DNA of 28,805 bases, from positions 1-28,805 of IMG/VR virus record IMGVR_UViG_3300044982_000031, one strand, 5' to 3'. The translations under genes were made by a program, and so were the position numbers. Below are positions 13,667 through 20,681 of this stretch, in pieces (the first letter of the stretch is position 1; each line of letters opens with the position of its first letter). This stretch comes from a virus. The notes below the pieces were generated by a model that was not told the origin of the DNA, did no database searches, and saw nothing but the letters and a program-made list of their open reading frames with translations.

Positions 13667-14460
13667 TCATTGGCACTGACGAAGAAAACAGCGCGCCCGG
13701 CATTCCGCAGCCGGTGATCGTGACCGGCGGCGAATCGCTGCCGCCGTCCTTCCCTCTCGGCACCGCCGGAACGTGGATGCCCCCGCCGCTGGTCGGCGAA
13801 GGCGGCAACGTTCCGTTCCCGACGCCCGTCGTCCCGCCGGGAAGCGGCTTGCCGGGCGTGGTGCAGCCGCAATACGCGACCGGCGGCCCACTCCTGCCGA
13901 CCGCAGCGAGCTGGTTTCCGTCCTACAGCGCGCCCGGCCCGATGCAGCCGATCATTCTGACCAACATCATGCAGATCGGCTTAGGGCCGCCGCCGTTCAC
14001 GCCGGGCAATCAGCCGATCACGATCTCGAACGTCCCCACCATCCCGCAATTTCCGTGGGTTCCGTTCCCGCCGCCCCCGCCGACCAATTCCGTCCCGCCA
14101 AGCATCGTCGTCATCACCCCGCCGCCGACAGTCGGGGGGCAGCTCGCCGTCACCAGCAACGGAACGTGGACCGGCAGTCCCAGCTTCGCGCGGCAATGGC
14201 TGCGCGACGGCGAGCCGATCGCCGGGCAGACTACAGTTGGCTACAGCATGGTCGCCGCCGATGAAGGCACGATGCTGTCTTGCCGGTTGACGGGCACGAA
14301 CGCAGGCGGCTCATTGAGCGTGATCAGCAACGTGATCGGCCCGGTCCAAGCGCCAGCCGACACAGAGGAGCCCACCGAGCCCGTCGAAGCCGATCCCGCG
14401 CCCGAGCCCCACCGAGCCGTCACGCACCGCGCGCCTGCCAAACGGGCCAAGAGGCGTTAA
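13657..14460 (+). CDS. virion protein with Ig-like domain
   Basis: A 267-aa product. Residues 1-146 are Pro/Gly-rich and probably extended. Residues about 147-231 fit a phage/bacterial Ig-like domain: 'WTGSPSFARQWLRDGEPIAG' with core Trp181 and then 'YSMVAADEGTMLSCRLTGTNAGG', matching the common 'qWlrdG..i.gatg..Ytv..aD.G..i.v.VTatN..G' pattern. Ig-like domains decorate many phage heads and tails and can help weak binding to surfaces. The tail is Pro/Glu-rich and then basic (RAPAKRAKRR). Start ATG 13657; gene overlaps the upstream gene by 10 bases. Confidence 0.8.
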   Translation: MPLIIGTDEENSAPGIPQPVIVTGGESLPPSFPLGTAGTWMPPPLVGEGGNVPFPTPVVPPGSGLPGVVQPQYATGGPLLPTAASWFPSYSAPGPMQPIILTNIMQIGLGPPPFTPGNQPITISNVPTIPQFPWVPFPPPPPTNSVPPSIVVITPPPTVGGQLAVTSNGTWTGSPSFARQWLRDGEPIAGQTTVGYSMVAADEGTMLSCRLTGTNAGGSLSVISNVIGPVQAPADTEEPTEPVEADPAPEPHRAVTHRAPAKRAKRR

Positions 14461-14468
14461 GATGCGTC

Positions 14469-15203
14469 ATGCTGGCTCAATACATCAACGAGGTTCAGGG
14501 ACACCTTAACGACAATCAAGGGCAGTTCTTCTCTCAAGCGACCCTGACCAATTACATCAACCGTTCGCGCCGCCGAATCGCCGCCGTGAGCGGTTGCCTG
14601 CGTGTCATCCCGCCGGGCACGACGACCAAGCCGGGACAAGAGGTTTACCCTTTTTCCAATTGGCGGACGTTGGTGCAGGGGCTTTGCCCGCAAGCGCAAT
14701 CGGTCCTCGCCTGCCGCTCGCTCGCCATCGGCATCGGCGGCAAATGGGCGCCCGACGAGAACGGCGTGTGGTCGATCCAAAAGGGCACATGGAAGCCGCT
14801 ATGGAAGCGGCTCGTATGGACCGACTTCCAAGCGCGCTTCCGGATTTACGGCGGGACGTTCTACGGAACCATCAGTCAGCCCGGCTGGTATGCCCAATAT
14901 GGCGCTGGGCCTTTGGCCGCCCTCTACCTCGCGCCGATTCCTTCCATCGAAGCGCCGATGGAAGTTGACCTCACCCTGATCCCCGGTCCCTTGCTGACCG
15001 ATGACGACGCCGAGCCGATCCCCTACCCGTGGGTCGACGCCGTCAGCTATTGGGCCGCGTGCCTCGCCTACTTGCAGCAGCAGCGCAAGGAGGACGCGCA
15101 GGCAATGGCCGAGCTGTTCAACACGGACCTACCGATGTGCGCGAGTGTCGTTTGTCCGCAAATGATTCAGAACGCCTATGGCGCAACACTCCGTTCAGCG
15201 TGA
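14469..15203 (+). CDS. putative head-tail adaptor
   Basis: A 244-aa product. N-terminal 'MLAQYINEVQGHLNDNQGQF' with 'TLTNYINRSRRRIAA' resembles the short helical opening of phage adaptor/head-completion proteins. A beta-rich middle follows, and a C-terminal helix pair 'WVDAVSYWAACLAYLQQQRK' ends the domain. This arrangement is common in adaptor proteins located between capsid and tail genes. Start ATG 14469 gives a natural N-terminus; the longer in-frame reading runs backwards through the Ig-like gene. Confidence 0.65.
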   Translation: MLAQYINEVQGHLNDNQGQFFSQATLTNYINRSRRRIAAVSGCLRVIPPGTTTKPGQEVYPFSNWRTLVQGLCPQAQSVLACRSLAIGIGGKWAPDENGVWSIQKGTWKPLWKRLVWTDFQARFRIYGGTFYGTISQPGWYAQYGAGPLAALYLAPIPSIEAPMEVDLTLIPGPLLTDDDAEPIPYPWVDAVSYWAACLAYLQQQRKEDAQAMAELFNTDLPMCASVVCPQMIQNAYGATLRSA

Positions 15204-15214
15204 GGGCCGGGCTC

Positions 15215-15337
15215 ATGGAGACAATCCAAGACGCCCGCGATTGGCGCTACCACGACGAACCGCCTTGGCTTCAGCCGGTCTGGAAAGCGGCGGTCGAGCT
15301 GGGCGTCTGGCTAGGTGAAATCAAATGGGAAACTTAG
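15215..15337 (+). CDS. 40-aa hypothetical protein
   Basis: METIQDARDWRYHDEPPWLQ opens a 40-aa Trp-rich, acidic peptide ending in WLGEIKWET. The ATG follows GAGGG at a good distance; a GTG at 15200 overlapping the previous TGA (GTGA) would give a 45-aa version. Overlaps the next gene by 13 bases. Too short to assign. Confidence 0.5.
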   Translation: METIQDARDWRYHDEPPWLQPVWKAAVELGVWLGEIKWET

Positions 15338-15891
15338 ACACCCTCAACCAGCTCATGCGCACGTGGTTGCTGTCCGAAGACCCCTATGGCACGCAAGGCG
15401 GCGGCACGCCGACGATGCAGCAACCGACGATGCCCGACCCACGCGCCGCCATTGCAGGACAAGCGGCAGTCGCGGACGCGCTCGCACCGCCGCCTCCTCC
15501 TCCTCCCGATCCGCGCGCAGCGGCGGCTGGACCGGACGCCGTCGCACAACAGCTCTTTGGCGGGCAGGGCTCCCGCTATTCGGAAGCCGAGCGCAGTCCG
15601 AAAGCGCAGGCGCAAGGCGAGCAAGCCGTCGACCGGGCGCTCGCCCCTTCGCCGACCGCCGAGGTCGACCGCACGCGAGGGCAGATGCACGGCGAGAGCG
15701 CCGTCGACCGGGCGCTCAATCCGCCCACGGGAAGCGGCGCCGGGTTTTGGGCGCCGGGCGAAGCGGCCGACACGGCGAGCGCGGTCGGGGAAAACGCCGT
15801 AGCTGGCGCGCTGACGAAAAAGGCGCGCGGCAAGGTGGCGCGGGGACGGCTTAAAGACCCGGAAGACCCGGACGCCCGGCAACCCGAATAA
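15325..15891 (+). CDS. repeat-containing virion-type protein
   Basis: A 188-aa product with a short helical start (TLNQLMRTWLLSEDPYG), a Pro-rich linker (APPPPPPPDPR) and five copies of an 11-residue unit G-x-x-AV-x-x-AL/QL: GQAAVADALAP (45-55), GPDAVAQQLFG (69-79), GEQAVDRALAP (98-108), GESAVDRALNP (123-133), GENAVAGALTK (155-165). The Arg/Lys-rich end looks disordered. Copies are spaced 24-32 residues apart. Structure or function unknown; probably a structural or DNA-associated late protein. The ATG overlaps the preceding small gene. Confidence 0.65.
   Translation: MGNLDTLNQLMRTWLLSEDPYGTQGGGTPTMQQPTMPDPRAAIAGQAAVADALAPPPPPPPDPRAAAAGPDAVAQQLFGGQGSRYSEAERSPKAQAQGEQAVDRALAPSPTAEVDRTRGQMHGESAVDRALNPPTGSGAGFWAPGEAADTASAVGENAVAGALTKKARGKVARGRLKDPEDPDARQPE
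15625..15717 (+). repeat. 18-bp direct repeat within the 15325 gene
   Basis: GCCGTCGACCGGGCGCTC occurs exactly at 15625-15642 and 15700-15717. It encodes the AVDRAL core of two of the five internal protein repeats. The flanking DNA differs, so the repeat is probably kept by the protein motif. Confidence 0.8.
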
Positions 15892-15894
15892 AAC

Positions 15895-17562
15895 ATGCCC
15901 ATTCAGTCTGACAACCCTCCCGATCTGACAACGATCGAGCAATGGCGCGGGCTCAATCAGCAGTCCGAGCGCGGATCGATCGATGATCAAGAGGAGTTCT
16001 GGAACGAGAACTTTTTCGCAGTCGGACCCGGAAATCTGCGCACGTGCTGGGGACCGACCGGCGCGATTTACACCGCGCCCGCAGGCACGACGATCCTTCG
16101 GATGTTTTTCGGCTTCTACGGCGCGCAGACGCCGCAGTTCGGCACGCCGCCGCCGGGCGCCATGGGTTGGATGTTCCTGTCTGACGGCACGATTGACGAA
16201 TTCGATCTCGCTTCAGGCGTCAAGACAACGCTCCGCGACAACGGCGTGATCTGGAACCCGATCGCCCCGGAATATTGGGCGTCGGCCAAGGTCTGGCGAC
16301 CATCGTTCTTCGGTTCGAGCCCCGGACAAGTCGGCGGCGTCCTGTTCGGCAGTCCCTCGACCGGCACAGTCGGACCCGGCGGGCTCTACGCGTGGAACGG
16401 AACCACGCTCAACCGGCCCGGCACTCCCGCGCCCGACTGGCTGACCGACGCGGCGGAAACCGGCGGCCCGGTCGTGACAATGCCCGTTGGTTTGCCGGGC
16501 ATCTACGGCATGGAGGTCTACAGCTCGCGGCTTTGGGTCATCGGCAAGGATGTCGTCTCATTCTCCGCGCCATCGAACGGCGCTGACTTCTCGACCGCCG
16601 ATGGCGGCGGCTCGTTCGGCTATTTCGGCGACCGGCTCGTGTACACGTACAACGACATCGCAGCGTCCGCCGGATACCTCTATCTGTTCGGCGACAGCTC
16701 GATTGACGCCATCAACAACGTCACCCTGATCGGCACGCCGGGCACGCTCCCCAGCCCGGTCACGACCGACTTCAACTATTTCAACATCGACCCGCAATGC
16801 GGGCAGCGATTCCCTCGCCCGGTCGGCCGACTTGGTCGCTACTTCTGCACCTTCAACGGCGCTGGCATCTATCTTCTGCAAGGCGGCGACGCCGTGCCAA
16901 TCGGCGACAAGGTCACGAACATCTGGAATACCGTCGACACCTCGCTCTATCTGCCGACGTTCGCGCCCGCGACCAAGTTTGGCTTCCGGGTGATGCTCCT
17001 GAATGGGCGCTTTACCGATCCGTTCGGCGTCACCCGGAGCATGATGCTGATGTTCCACCCGACCAAGGGCAATGAATTCTGGTCGGTCGCCACGCAAGGC
17101 CATGAGCTGACGCAAATCGGCAGCTACGAGCAAAACAGCATCATTCGGCCGTTCGGGACTGACGGGACCAGCGTCTATCAGCTCTTGGGAGTGCCGGACC
17201 CGACCCTCGTCAAGCGGCTGTCGACCAAGAAACTGCGCGGGCAGGCGAGCAAGTTCTCCGCGCTCACCATCAAGAACACCAAGCGGGTGTACGCCGAGAT
17301 CACAGACGATTCCTTTTCCAGCACGGGCGCCGCGCAAGGCGTGTCAATTACCGGGACCGTGACGAGCGGCGGCGGCGGCATCCCCGGCGGCGTCGAGGGC
17401 GTCGATTTCGAGGTCACGCCCGGCGTCAAGTCCGCCATCGTTCCATCGCCCGTGTCCGGCAGCGGCATCTGGCACGCTATCGACTTGCAGAGTCAATCTC
17501 CTGACTTTACACTTGAGCGGGTCCATCTGACGACCGAAGAACGCCAGTTGTTCGGAGCCTGA
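15895..17562 (+). CDS. large beta-rich tail/hub protein
   Basis: A 555-aa protein, mostly beta-strand by eye with many Gly/Asn/Asp turns. The order 'SSRLWVIGKDVVSFSAPSNGADFS', 'YSDRL'-like 'YFGDRLVYTYNDIAASAGYLYLFGDSSIDAI', then 'GRLGRYFCTFNGAGIYLLQGGD' resembles the propeller-type P22 gp10 / phage stabilisation family that plugs the short tail. That suggests a podovirus tail nozzle or hub protein. No depolymerase motif visible. The last 80 residues ('KKLRGQASKFSALTIKNTKRVYAEI') may be a C-terminal beta domain. RBS weak. This is inferred from pattern and position. Confidence 0.55.
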   Translation: MPIQSDNPPDLTTIEQWRGLNQQSERGSIDDQEEFWNENFFAVGPGNLRTCWGPTGAIYTAPAGTTILRMFFGFYGAQTPQFGTPPPGAMGWMFLSDGTIDEFDLASGVKTTLRDNGVIWNPIAPEYWASAKVWRPSFFGSSPGQVGGVLFGSPSTGTVGPGGLYAWNGTTLNRPGTPAPDWLTDAAETGGPVVTMPVGLPGIYGMEVYSSRLWVIGKDVVSFSAPSNGADFSTADGGGSFGYFGDRLVYTYNDIAASAGYLYLFGDSSIDAINNVTLIGTPGTLPSPVTTDFNYFNIDPQCGQRFPRPVGRLGRYFCTFNGAGIYLLQGGDAVPIGDKVTNIWNTVDTSLYLPTFAPATKFGFRVMLLNGRFTDPFGVTRSMMLMFHPTKGNEFWSVATQGHELTQIGSYEQNSIIRPFGTDGTSVYQLLGVPDPTLVKRLSTKKLRGQASKFSALTIKNTKRVYAEITDDSFSSTGAAQGVSITGTVTSGGGGIPGGVEGVDFEVTPGVKSAIVPSPVSGSGIWHAIDLQSQSPDFTLERVHLTTEERQLFGA

Positions 17563-17624
17563 TTCGGAGCTAGCCTCCCCGGTGCGCGTCCAACCTTGAC
17601 GCGGGAAAGTGCGAAGGTGCCGCC

Positions 17625-17666
17625 ATGGTTCGCTCGAAGCGCCGTGGCCGTAAACATCATCGATAG
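17625..17666 (+). CDS. 13-aa basic micro-ORF
   Basis: MVRSKRRGRKHHR: 9 of 13 residues are basic (Arg, Lys, His) and none acidic. GAAGGTG lies 5-11 bases upstream. It is the first of a chain of six basic micro-ORFs. Too short to prove alone. Confidence 0.4.
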   Translation: MVRSKRRGRKHHR

Positions 17667-17677
17667 GAGAAACCCCC

Positions 17678-17758
17678 ATGGGACCGAATACGCATTGGCT
17701 CGACTTCACTGAAGACCGCCGGGGACGGCGCGGCAGGCGAAGGGGCCGCAGACGGTAG
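17678..17758 (+). CDS. 26-aa micro-ORF with Arg-rich tail
   Basis: Opens MGPNTHWLDFTEDRR and ends in a run of RGRRRGRRR; 10 of 26 residues are Arg. A strong site, ATAGGAGAAACCCCC, precedes the ATG. The acidic-aromatic front and basic tail could bind nucleic acid or a partner protein. Confidence 0.55.
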   Translation: MGPNTHWLDFTEDRRGRRGRRRGRRR

Positions 17759-17767
17759 GAGGCACCC

Positions 17768-17830
17768 GTGGCGAAGCGTCTCCGACAAACACGCCGAGCC
17801 CGTCGCATCCGCGCCCGCAAGCGTAGGTAA
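17768..17830 (+). CDS. 20-aa hyper-basic micro-ORF (GTG start)
   Basis: MAKRLRQTRRARRIRARKRR: 10 Arg and 2 Lys out of 20, no acidic residue, helix-compatible spacing. AGGAGGCACCC sits directly before the GTG, a near-perfect ribosome site of the same type as the phage's early genes. The composition is protamine-like. Confidence 0.6.
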   Translation: MAKRLRQTRRARRIRARKRR

Positions 17831-17833
17831 GCC

Positions 17834-17953
17834 GTGAAGCGAACTGGCCTCCGCAACACTCAAAACGTGCAGAGGCAATTACGGCCAAAGGGCTGGCGTC
17901 TGCCCCGGTGGACGCCTCGCCTGTTTTCCTACAGAAAAGGCAGGAGGATGTGA
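17834..17953 (+). CDS. 39-aa basic micro-ORF (GTG start)
   Basis: A 39-aa product with 10 Arg, 3 Lys and no acidic residue (starts MKRTGLRNTQNVQRQ, ends YRKGRRM). Two Trp (RLPRW) add possible nucleic-acid stacking. It starts three bases after the previous stop and carries an AGG six bases upstream. Its end contains the ribosome site of the next gene. Confidence 0.5.
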   Translation: MKRTGLRNTQNVQRQLRPKGWRLPRWTPRLFSYRKGRRM

Positions 17954-17955
17954 CG

Positions 17956-18102
17956 ATGGCTAGAGGCGTAAGGCTTGGGCCGCGCAGCCGCGTCGACCCC
18001 GCCGGAAAACTCCCCACCAAGCGACCGACCACGCGGATCAAGCGCGCCCGAGGGCATCGCCAAGGAACCGGCCGTGGTCGTCGTGGACGGAGGAACCCGT
18101 AA
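17956..18102 (+). CDS. 48-aa Arg-rich micro-protein
   Basis: A 48-aa product with 14 Arg and 3 Lys and only one Asp. It ends in GRGRRGRRNP. The ATG is preceded by AGGAGGATGTGACG, a strong site. An upstream ATG at 17908 would extend it, but that region reads as the previous micro-ORF. Its TAA overlaps the next ATG (TAATG). Confidence 0.6.
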   Translation: MARGVRLGPRSRVDPAGKLPTKRPTTRIKRARGHRQGTGRGRRGRRNP

Positions 18103-18263
18103 TGGCCCGTCGTCACTTCAGACCGAAAGGAAACGGCCCGGTCGTCCGGATGCCGTGGAGTGACGACGCTTGGCCCGGTGATTGGGGGCGAGGCAAGCGC
18201 AAGGCCCGCCGATCGCCACGGCCGGGCGCTCGAACCGGCCCGGTCAGAGGCAAGCGGCGATGA
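18102..18263 (+). CDS. 53-aa basic micro-protein, coupled to the RuvC-like gene
   Basis: A 53-aa product (MARRHFRPKGNGPVVRMPW ...) with 13 Arg and 4 Lys against 3 Asp. A Trp/Asp segment (WSDDAWPGDWG) in the middle is followed by a basic tail (GKRKARRSPRP). GGAGG lies at a good distance before the ATG. Its TGA overlaps the ATG of the RuvC-like resolvase (ATGA), so the two are translated together. Could be a nucleic-acid binding helper of the resolvase; that is inference. Confidence 0.6.
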   Translation: MARRHFRPKGNGPVVRMPWSDDAWPGDWGRGKRKARRSPRPGARTGPVRGKRR

Positions 18264-18808
18264 GCATTCTCGGTATCGACATCGGCGCGGGCGGCGCAAT
18301 CGCCGTGCTCGCCGACACGGGCGAGCTGCTCGACGTGCAAGACATGCCGTGTCTGCGCGACGGGCCGAAGAACCGCAGGACCATCAATGCGCCTCTCCTC
18401 GCTGAAATCATCTACAAGTCTCACGCCAGTCGAGCCTTTGTTGAACGCGTCGGTCCTCGACCTATGGAAGGAGCTGTCGGCGCTTTCGCCTTCGGCGATT
18501 GCAAAGGTGTTGTCCGTGGCTGTCTCGCTGCCGCAGCTATTCCCGCCATCTTCATCCAGCCCGCCCAATGGAAGCGCATCGTCGGCATCCCGCCCGGCAA
18601 AGGCATGAAGGATCAGGCGCGCTCGAACGCCATCAATCGCTGGCCGGGCAAAGCCATTCTGTTCTCGCGCAAGATGGACGACGGCCGGGCGGAAGCCGCC
18701 TTGATCGGCCTCGCCGGGCTGATGCGCTTCAATGACGTGATCGCCCTTCCGGCGAAGATCGAAATTCGCGCGCCAATCGCTGTCATCGAGGCGTTGGCGA
18801 AGGGGTAA
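18260..18808 (+). CDS. ruvC-like: RuvC-like Holliday junction resolvase
   Basis: A 182-aa RNase H-fold resolvase that would cut branched DNA (four-way junctions) before packaging. ILGIDIGAGGAIAVL (residues 3-17) gives catalytic Asp7; 'AFVERVGPRP' supplies Glu62; 'SRKMDDGRAEAALIGLAG' supplies Asp140/141 and Glu145, as in RuvC/phage crossover-junction endodeoxyribonucleases. 'PAQWKRIVGIPPGKGMKDQAR' is a typical junction-binding loop. Length is normal. Starts by ATGA overlap. A phage uses it to trim branched replication products so that terminase can load. Confidence 0.87.
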   Translation: MSILGIDIGAGGAIAVLADTGELLDVQDMPCLRDGPKNRRTINAPLLAEIIYKSHASRAFVERVGPRPMEGAVGAFAFGDCKGVVRGCLAAAAIPAIFIQPAQWKRIVGIPPGKGMKDQARSNAINRWPGKAILFSRKMDDGRAEAALIGLAGLMRFNDVIALPAKIEIRAPIAVIEALAKG

Positions 18809-18811
18809 GTC

Positions 18812-20080
18812 ATGCGCCCCGTCCTCGATCCCCGGCTTTTCCCCGGTCTGCCGAAATTCCTTTGGTTCGATAACGGTGACGGCGGCGACGGCGACGGCGG
18901 CGACGGCGATAGCGGGCCGGGCGCCGCGACCGGGTCAAACAGCGCCGGACCCGGCGGCACGGCAACGGCAGTCGGCACGTCCGGCGCACCGGCTGGTACG
19001 GGCGCCCCCGGCGGCAGCGCGGCAAATTCAGCGGCGGCGGCGGCGGCAGGCGGCAGCACGAGCAGCGACGGCAGCGCGCCCGGTCCTAGCGGCGGGCCGA
19101 GCGGCGTGTCGGACGGCGTGGCGTCCAGCGTCAGCTTCGGCGGCCAAGGCGCGAGCAACGCGGGCGCAGGCCCGTCCGCGTCGGGCAGCGGCGCCCCCGG
19201 CGGGGCAACTGCGCCCGGCGCGTCGACCGGAGGCGGGGTCAGCACAGCCGCCGTAGGACACAGCGGCGTCACCGGCGGCGGTGGCGGAACGGCTTCGGGC
19301 GGCGCGTCATCCGGCGCCGTCCAAGGCATGAATCCGTCCGTCGTCACCGCCCTCATTCGAGCCGGATTGATGAGCGTCCCGCCCGGCGTCCTGACCGGGC
19401 AACCAGCCGTCAACCCGCTTCAACATCCAGACACCAAGTTTTCGCTGCGGGCTTCCCCTGACGTCGTTGCCCCCGGATTGAACAGCGGATTGACGGGCTT
19501 GGCCCAGCAAGTCTTCGGCACGCCCGGCCCGAATAACCCGAGCTTGGTCGGCAAAGTGACCGCTCAGACCGGGCCGACGATGGGCTTCCCCGCCTACGAG
19601 GGCGCAAGCCCCGGACTCGGCGGCTTCGGCGGCCACGCTGCCTCGCCGGGTCCGACGCAAGGCTCGCCATCGGTGATAGGACCGGCAGGCCCCAACGGAC
19701 CTTCTGCTTTCGCGTCGAACGTGGACACCTCGCCCGGCCCGACCGCCGCGCCAACCGCCGACGAAAATTCGCTCGCTCAAGCCGCCAAGACAGCGCAAGC
19801 GCAAACCAACGCCACCACGACGGCCCCGAGCTCGCCGCCCGGCGGCGGTCTCTTGGGGCTCGTCATGAACCTCGTCATGGGCAGCGCGGGGCCGCAACTG
19901 TCGCAGCTCGCGCAAAATACACCGGCGTATAATCGGACGTTGCGACAGTCCATGCCCAATGCTCCACCGGAAAGCGAGTTCTGGAACGCTCCAGAGTGGC
20001 AAGACTGGATGATGGACCCGCAAAACGCGCCTCCACCACCCCCGACCCAGCCGGTCAATCCTTCACAATTAGTCAGCTAG
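18812..20080 (+). CDS. low-complexity Gly/Ala/Ser/Pro-rich virion protein
   Basis: A 422-aa product. The front 14 residues are ordinary (RPVLDPRLFPGLPKFLW), then residues 21-33 form an Asp-Gly repeat (NGDGGDGDGGDGDS). About residues 35-170 are Gly/Ala/Ser with almost no hydrophobic core, then Pro/Gly-rich to about 335. The C-terminus (about 345-422) is more structured (LLGLVMNLVMG; NTPAYNRTLRQSMP; FWNAPEWQDWMM). Acidic DG repeats can bind calcium, but this is too short to claim a known RTX fold. RBS AAGGGG at 18802. Length and position suggest an internal or tail structural protein. Confidence 0.65.
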   Translation: MRPVLDPRLFPGLPKFLWFDNGDGGDGDGGDGDSGPGAATGSNSAGPGGTATAVGTSGAPAGTGAPGGSAANSAAAAAAGGSTSSDGSAPGPSGGPSGVSDGVASSVSFGGQGASNAGAGPSASGSGAPGGATAPGASTGGGVSTAAVGHSGVTGGGGGTASGGASSGAVQGMNPSVVTALIRAGLMSVPPGVLTGQPAVNPLQHPDTKFSLRASPDVVAPGLNSGLTGLAQQVFGTPGPNNPSLVGKVTAQTGPTMGFPAYEGASPGLGGFGGHAASPGPTQGSPSVIGPAGPNGPSAFASNVDTSPGPTAAPTADENSLAQAAKTAQAQTNATTTAPSSPPGGGLLGLVMNLVMGSAGPQLSQLAQNTPAYNRTLRQSMPNAPPESEFWNAPEWQDWMMDPQNAPPPPPTQPVNPSQLVS

Positions 20081-20088
20081 GGCGTGCA

Positions 20089-20310
20089 ATGATCGAACCG
20101 ACGTTGGACGACATCGGCCGCCGGGTGGTCTACACCGGCAATCGTTTTCCGGGCGGCCAGCTCGAGTATGGCGTGATCAAACTCCCCACGCAGTTCACGG
20201 TGTTCGTGACTTACGAGGGCGACAACCACGCGAAGGGCACGAGCCGCGAAGACTTGGAGTGGGCCGATGGCACGGGGAACGAGAGCGCAAAAGCGGGCGA
20301 GGCGGCGTAA
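20089..20310 (+). CDS. small SH3/KOW-like phage protein
   Basis: A 73-aa product. 'DIGRRVVYTGNRFPGGQLEYGVI' and 'VFVTYEGDNHAKGTSREDLEW' match a small SH3/KOW-like family with 'iGr.VvYt...G...e.GvI....d..VFVrY.....gkat..edL.w', common in phages and prophages. Role unknown. An in-frame GTG or upstream start is possible, but the ATG at 20089 gives the natural length. The last 15 residues are encoded in DNA that also codes the 27-aa micro-ORF in another frame. Confidence 0.65.
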   Translation: MIEPTLDDIGRRVVYTGNRFPGGQLEYGVIKLPTQFTVFVTYEGDNHAKGTSREDLEWADGTGNESAKAGEAA

Positions 20311-20350
20311 TCTCCGCAAAGGCCGCGCCCGTCGACGCAGGAGGAAGTAG
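20267..20350 (+). CDS. 27-aa hyper-basic overlapping micro-ORF
   Basis: Starts MARGTRAQKRARRR and ends in GRARRRRRK: 13 Arg and 3 Lys among 27 residues, no acidic residue. TGGAG lies well placed before the ATG. It overlaps the 3' end of the 20089 gene in a different frame by 44 bases and then runs alone for 40 bases. Same composition as the chain at 17625-18263, which supports it, but overlapping GC-rich frames give Arg-rich ORFs by chance, so the call stays tentative. Confidence 0.45.
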   Translation: MARGTRAQKRARRRNLRKGRARRRRRK

Positions 20351-20354
20351 TGCT

Positions 20355-20681
20355 ATGCCGAATAGACGCCAGACTTGGCCTTACAGCTCGACCGACCCAT
20401 GGCTGAATCGGGACGCGCCGCTGGGATTCTTCCAGACGCCGGACGGCGTGCTGAAATCCACGCGCTCACTCGCCGGGCCTTTGCGAACGGGAACCGAGCC
20501 ACGCGTCGGCCCGCGCGCAGACGGTCGAAACGCGGCAGGCGAAGGGCGTGACAGCGATTTCGGGATGGATCGAATTACCCCGCGTGGCTTCGATCCTATT
20601 GGAACGCCTGACGATCGCATCGGGCCAATGCCGTCGTCCAGCCTCGTCACCGAGCAAGTGCGCCGCCGAAACGACCGTTGA
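20355..20681 (+). CDS. hypothetical protein
   Basis: A 108-aa product, mostly disordered and Gly/Arg/Asp/Pro-rich (RVGPRADGRNAAGEGRDSDF), with a Trp/Tyr-rich front (RRQTWPYSSTDPWL). Start ATG 20355 follows AGGAGGAAGTAGTGCT. Its stop TGA is overlapped by the TTG of the next gene (TTGA), the same arrangement as capsid/13367. Function unknown; GC-rich third positions support coding. Confidence 0.6.
   Translation: MPNRRQTWPYSSTDPWLNRDAPLGFFQTPDGVLKSTRSLAGPLRTGTEPRVGPRADGRNAAGEGRDSDFGMDRITPRGFDPIGTPDDRIGPMPSSSLVTEQVRRRNDR

Noticed and set aside
17706-18299. 197-aa minus-strand ORF opposite the micro-ORF chain
   Set aside because: Composition is Arg/Pro/Ser/Cys-rich without any motif, lacks a ribosome site, and lies antisense in a purely rightward operon whose plus-strand micro-ORFs have strong ribosome sites.
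18613-19413. 266-aa minus-strand ORF (Pro/Ala-rich)
   Set aside because: It is the antisense of the RuvC-like and Gly-rich genes; the Pro/Ala repeats merely mirror GGC/GCC codons.
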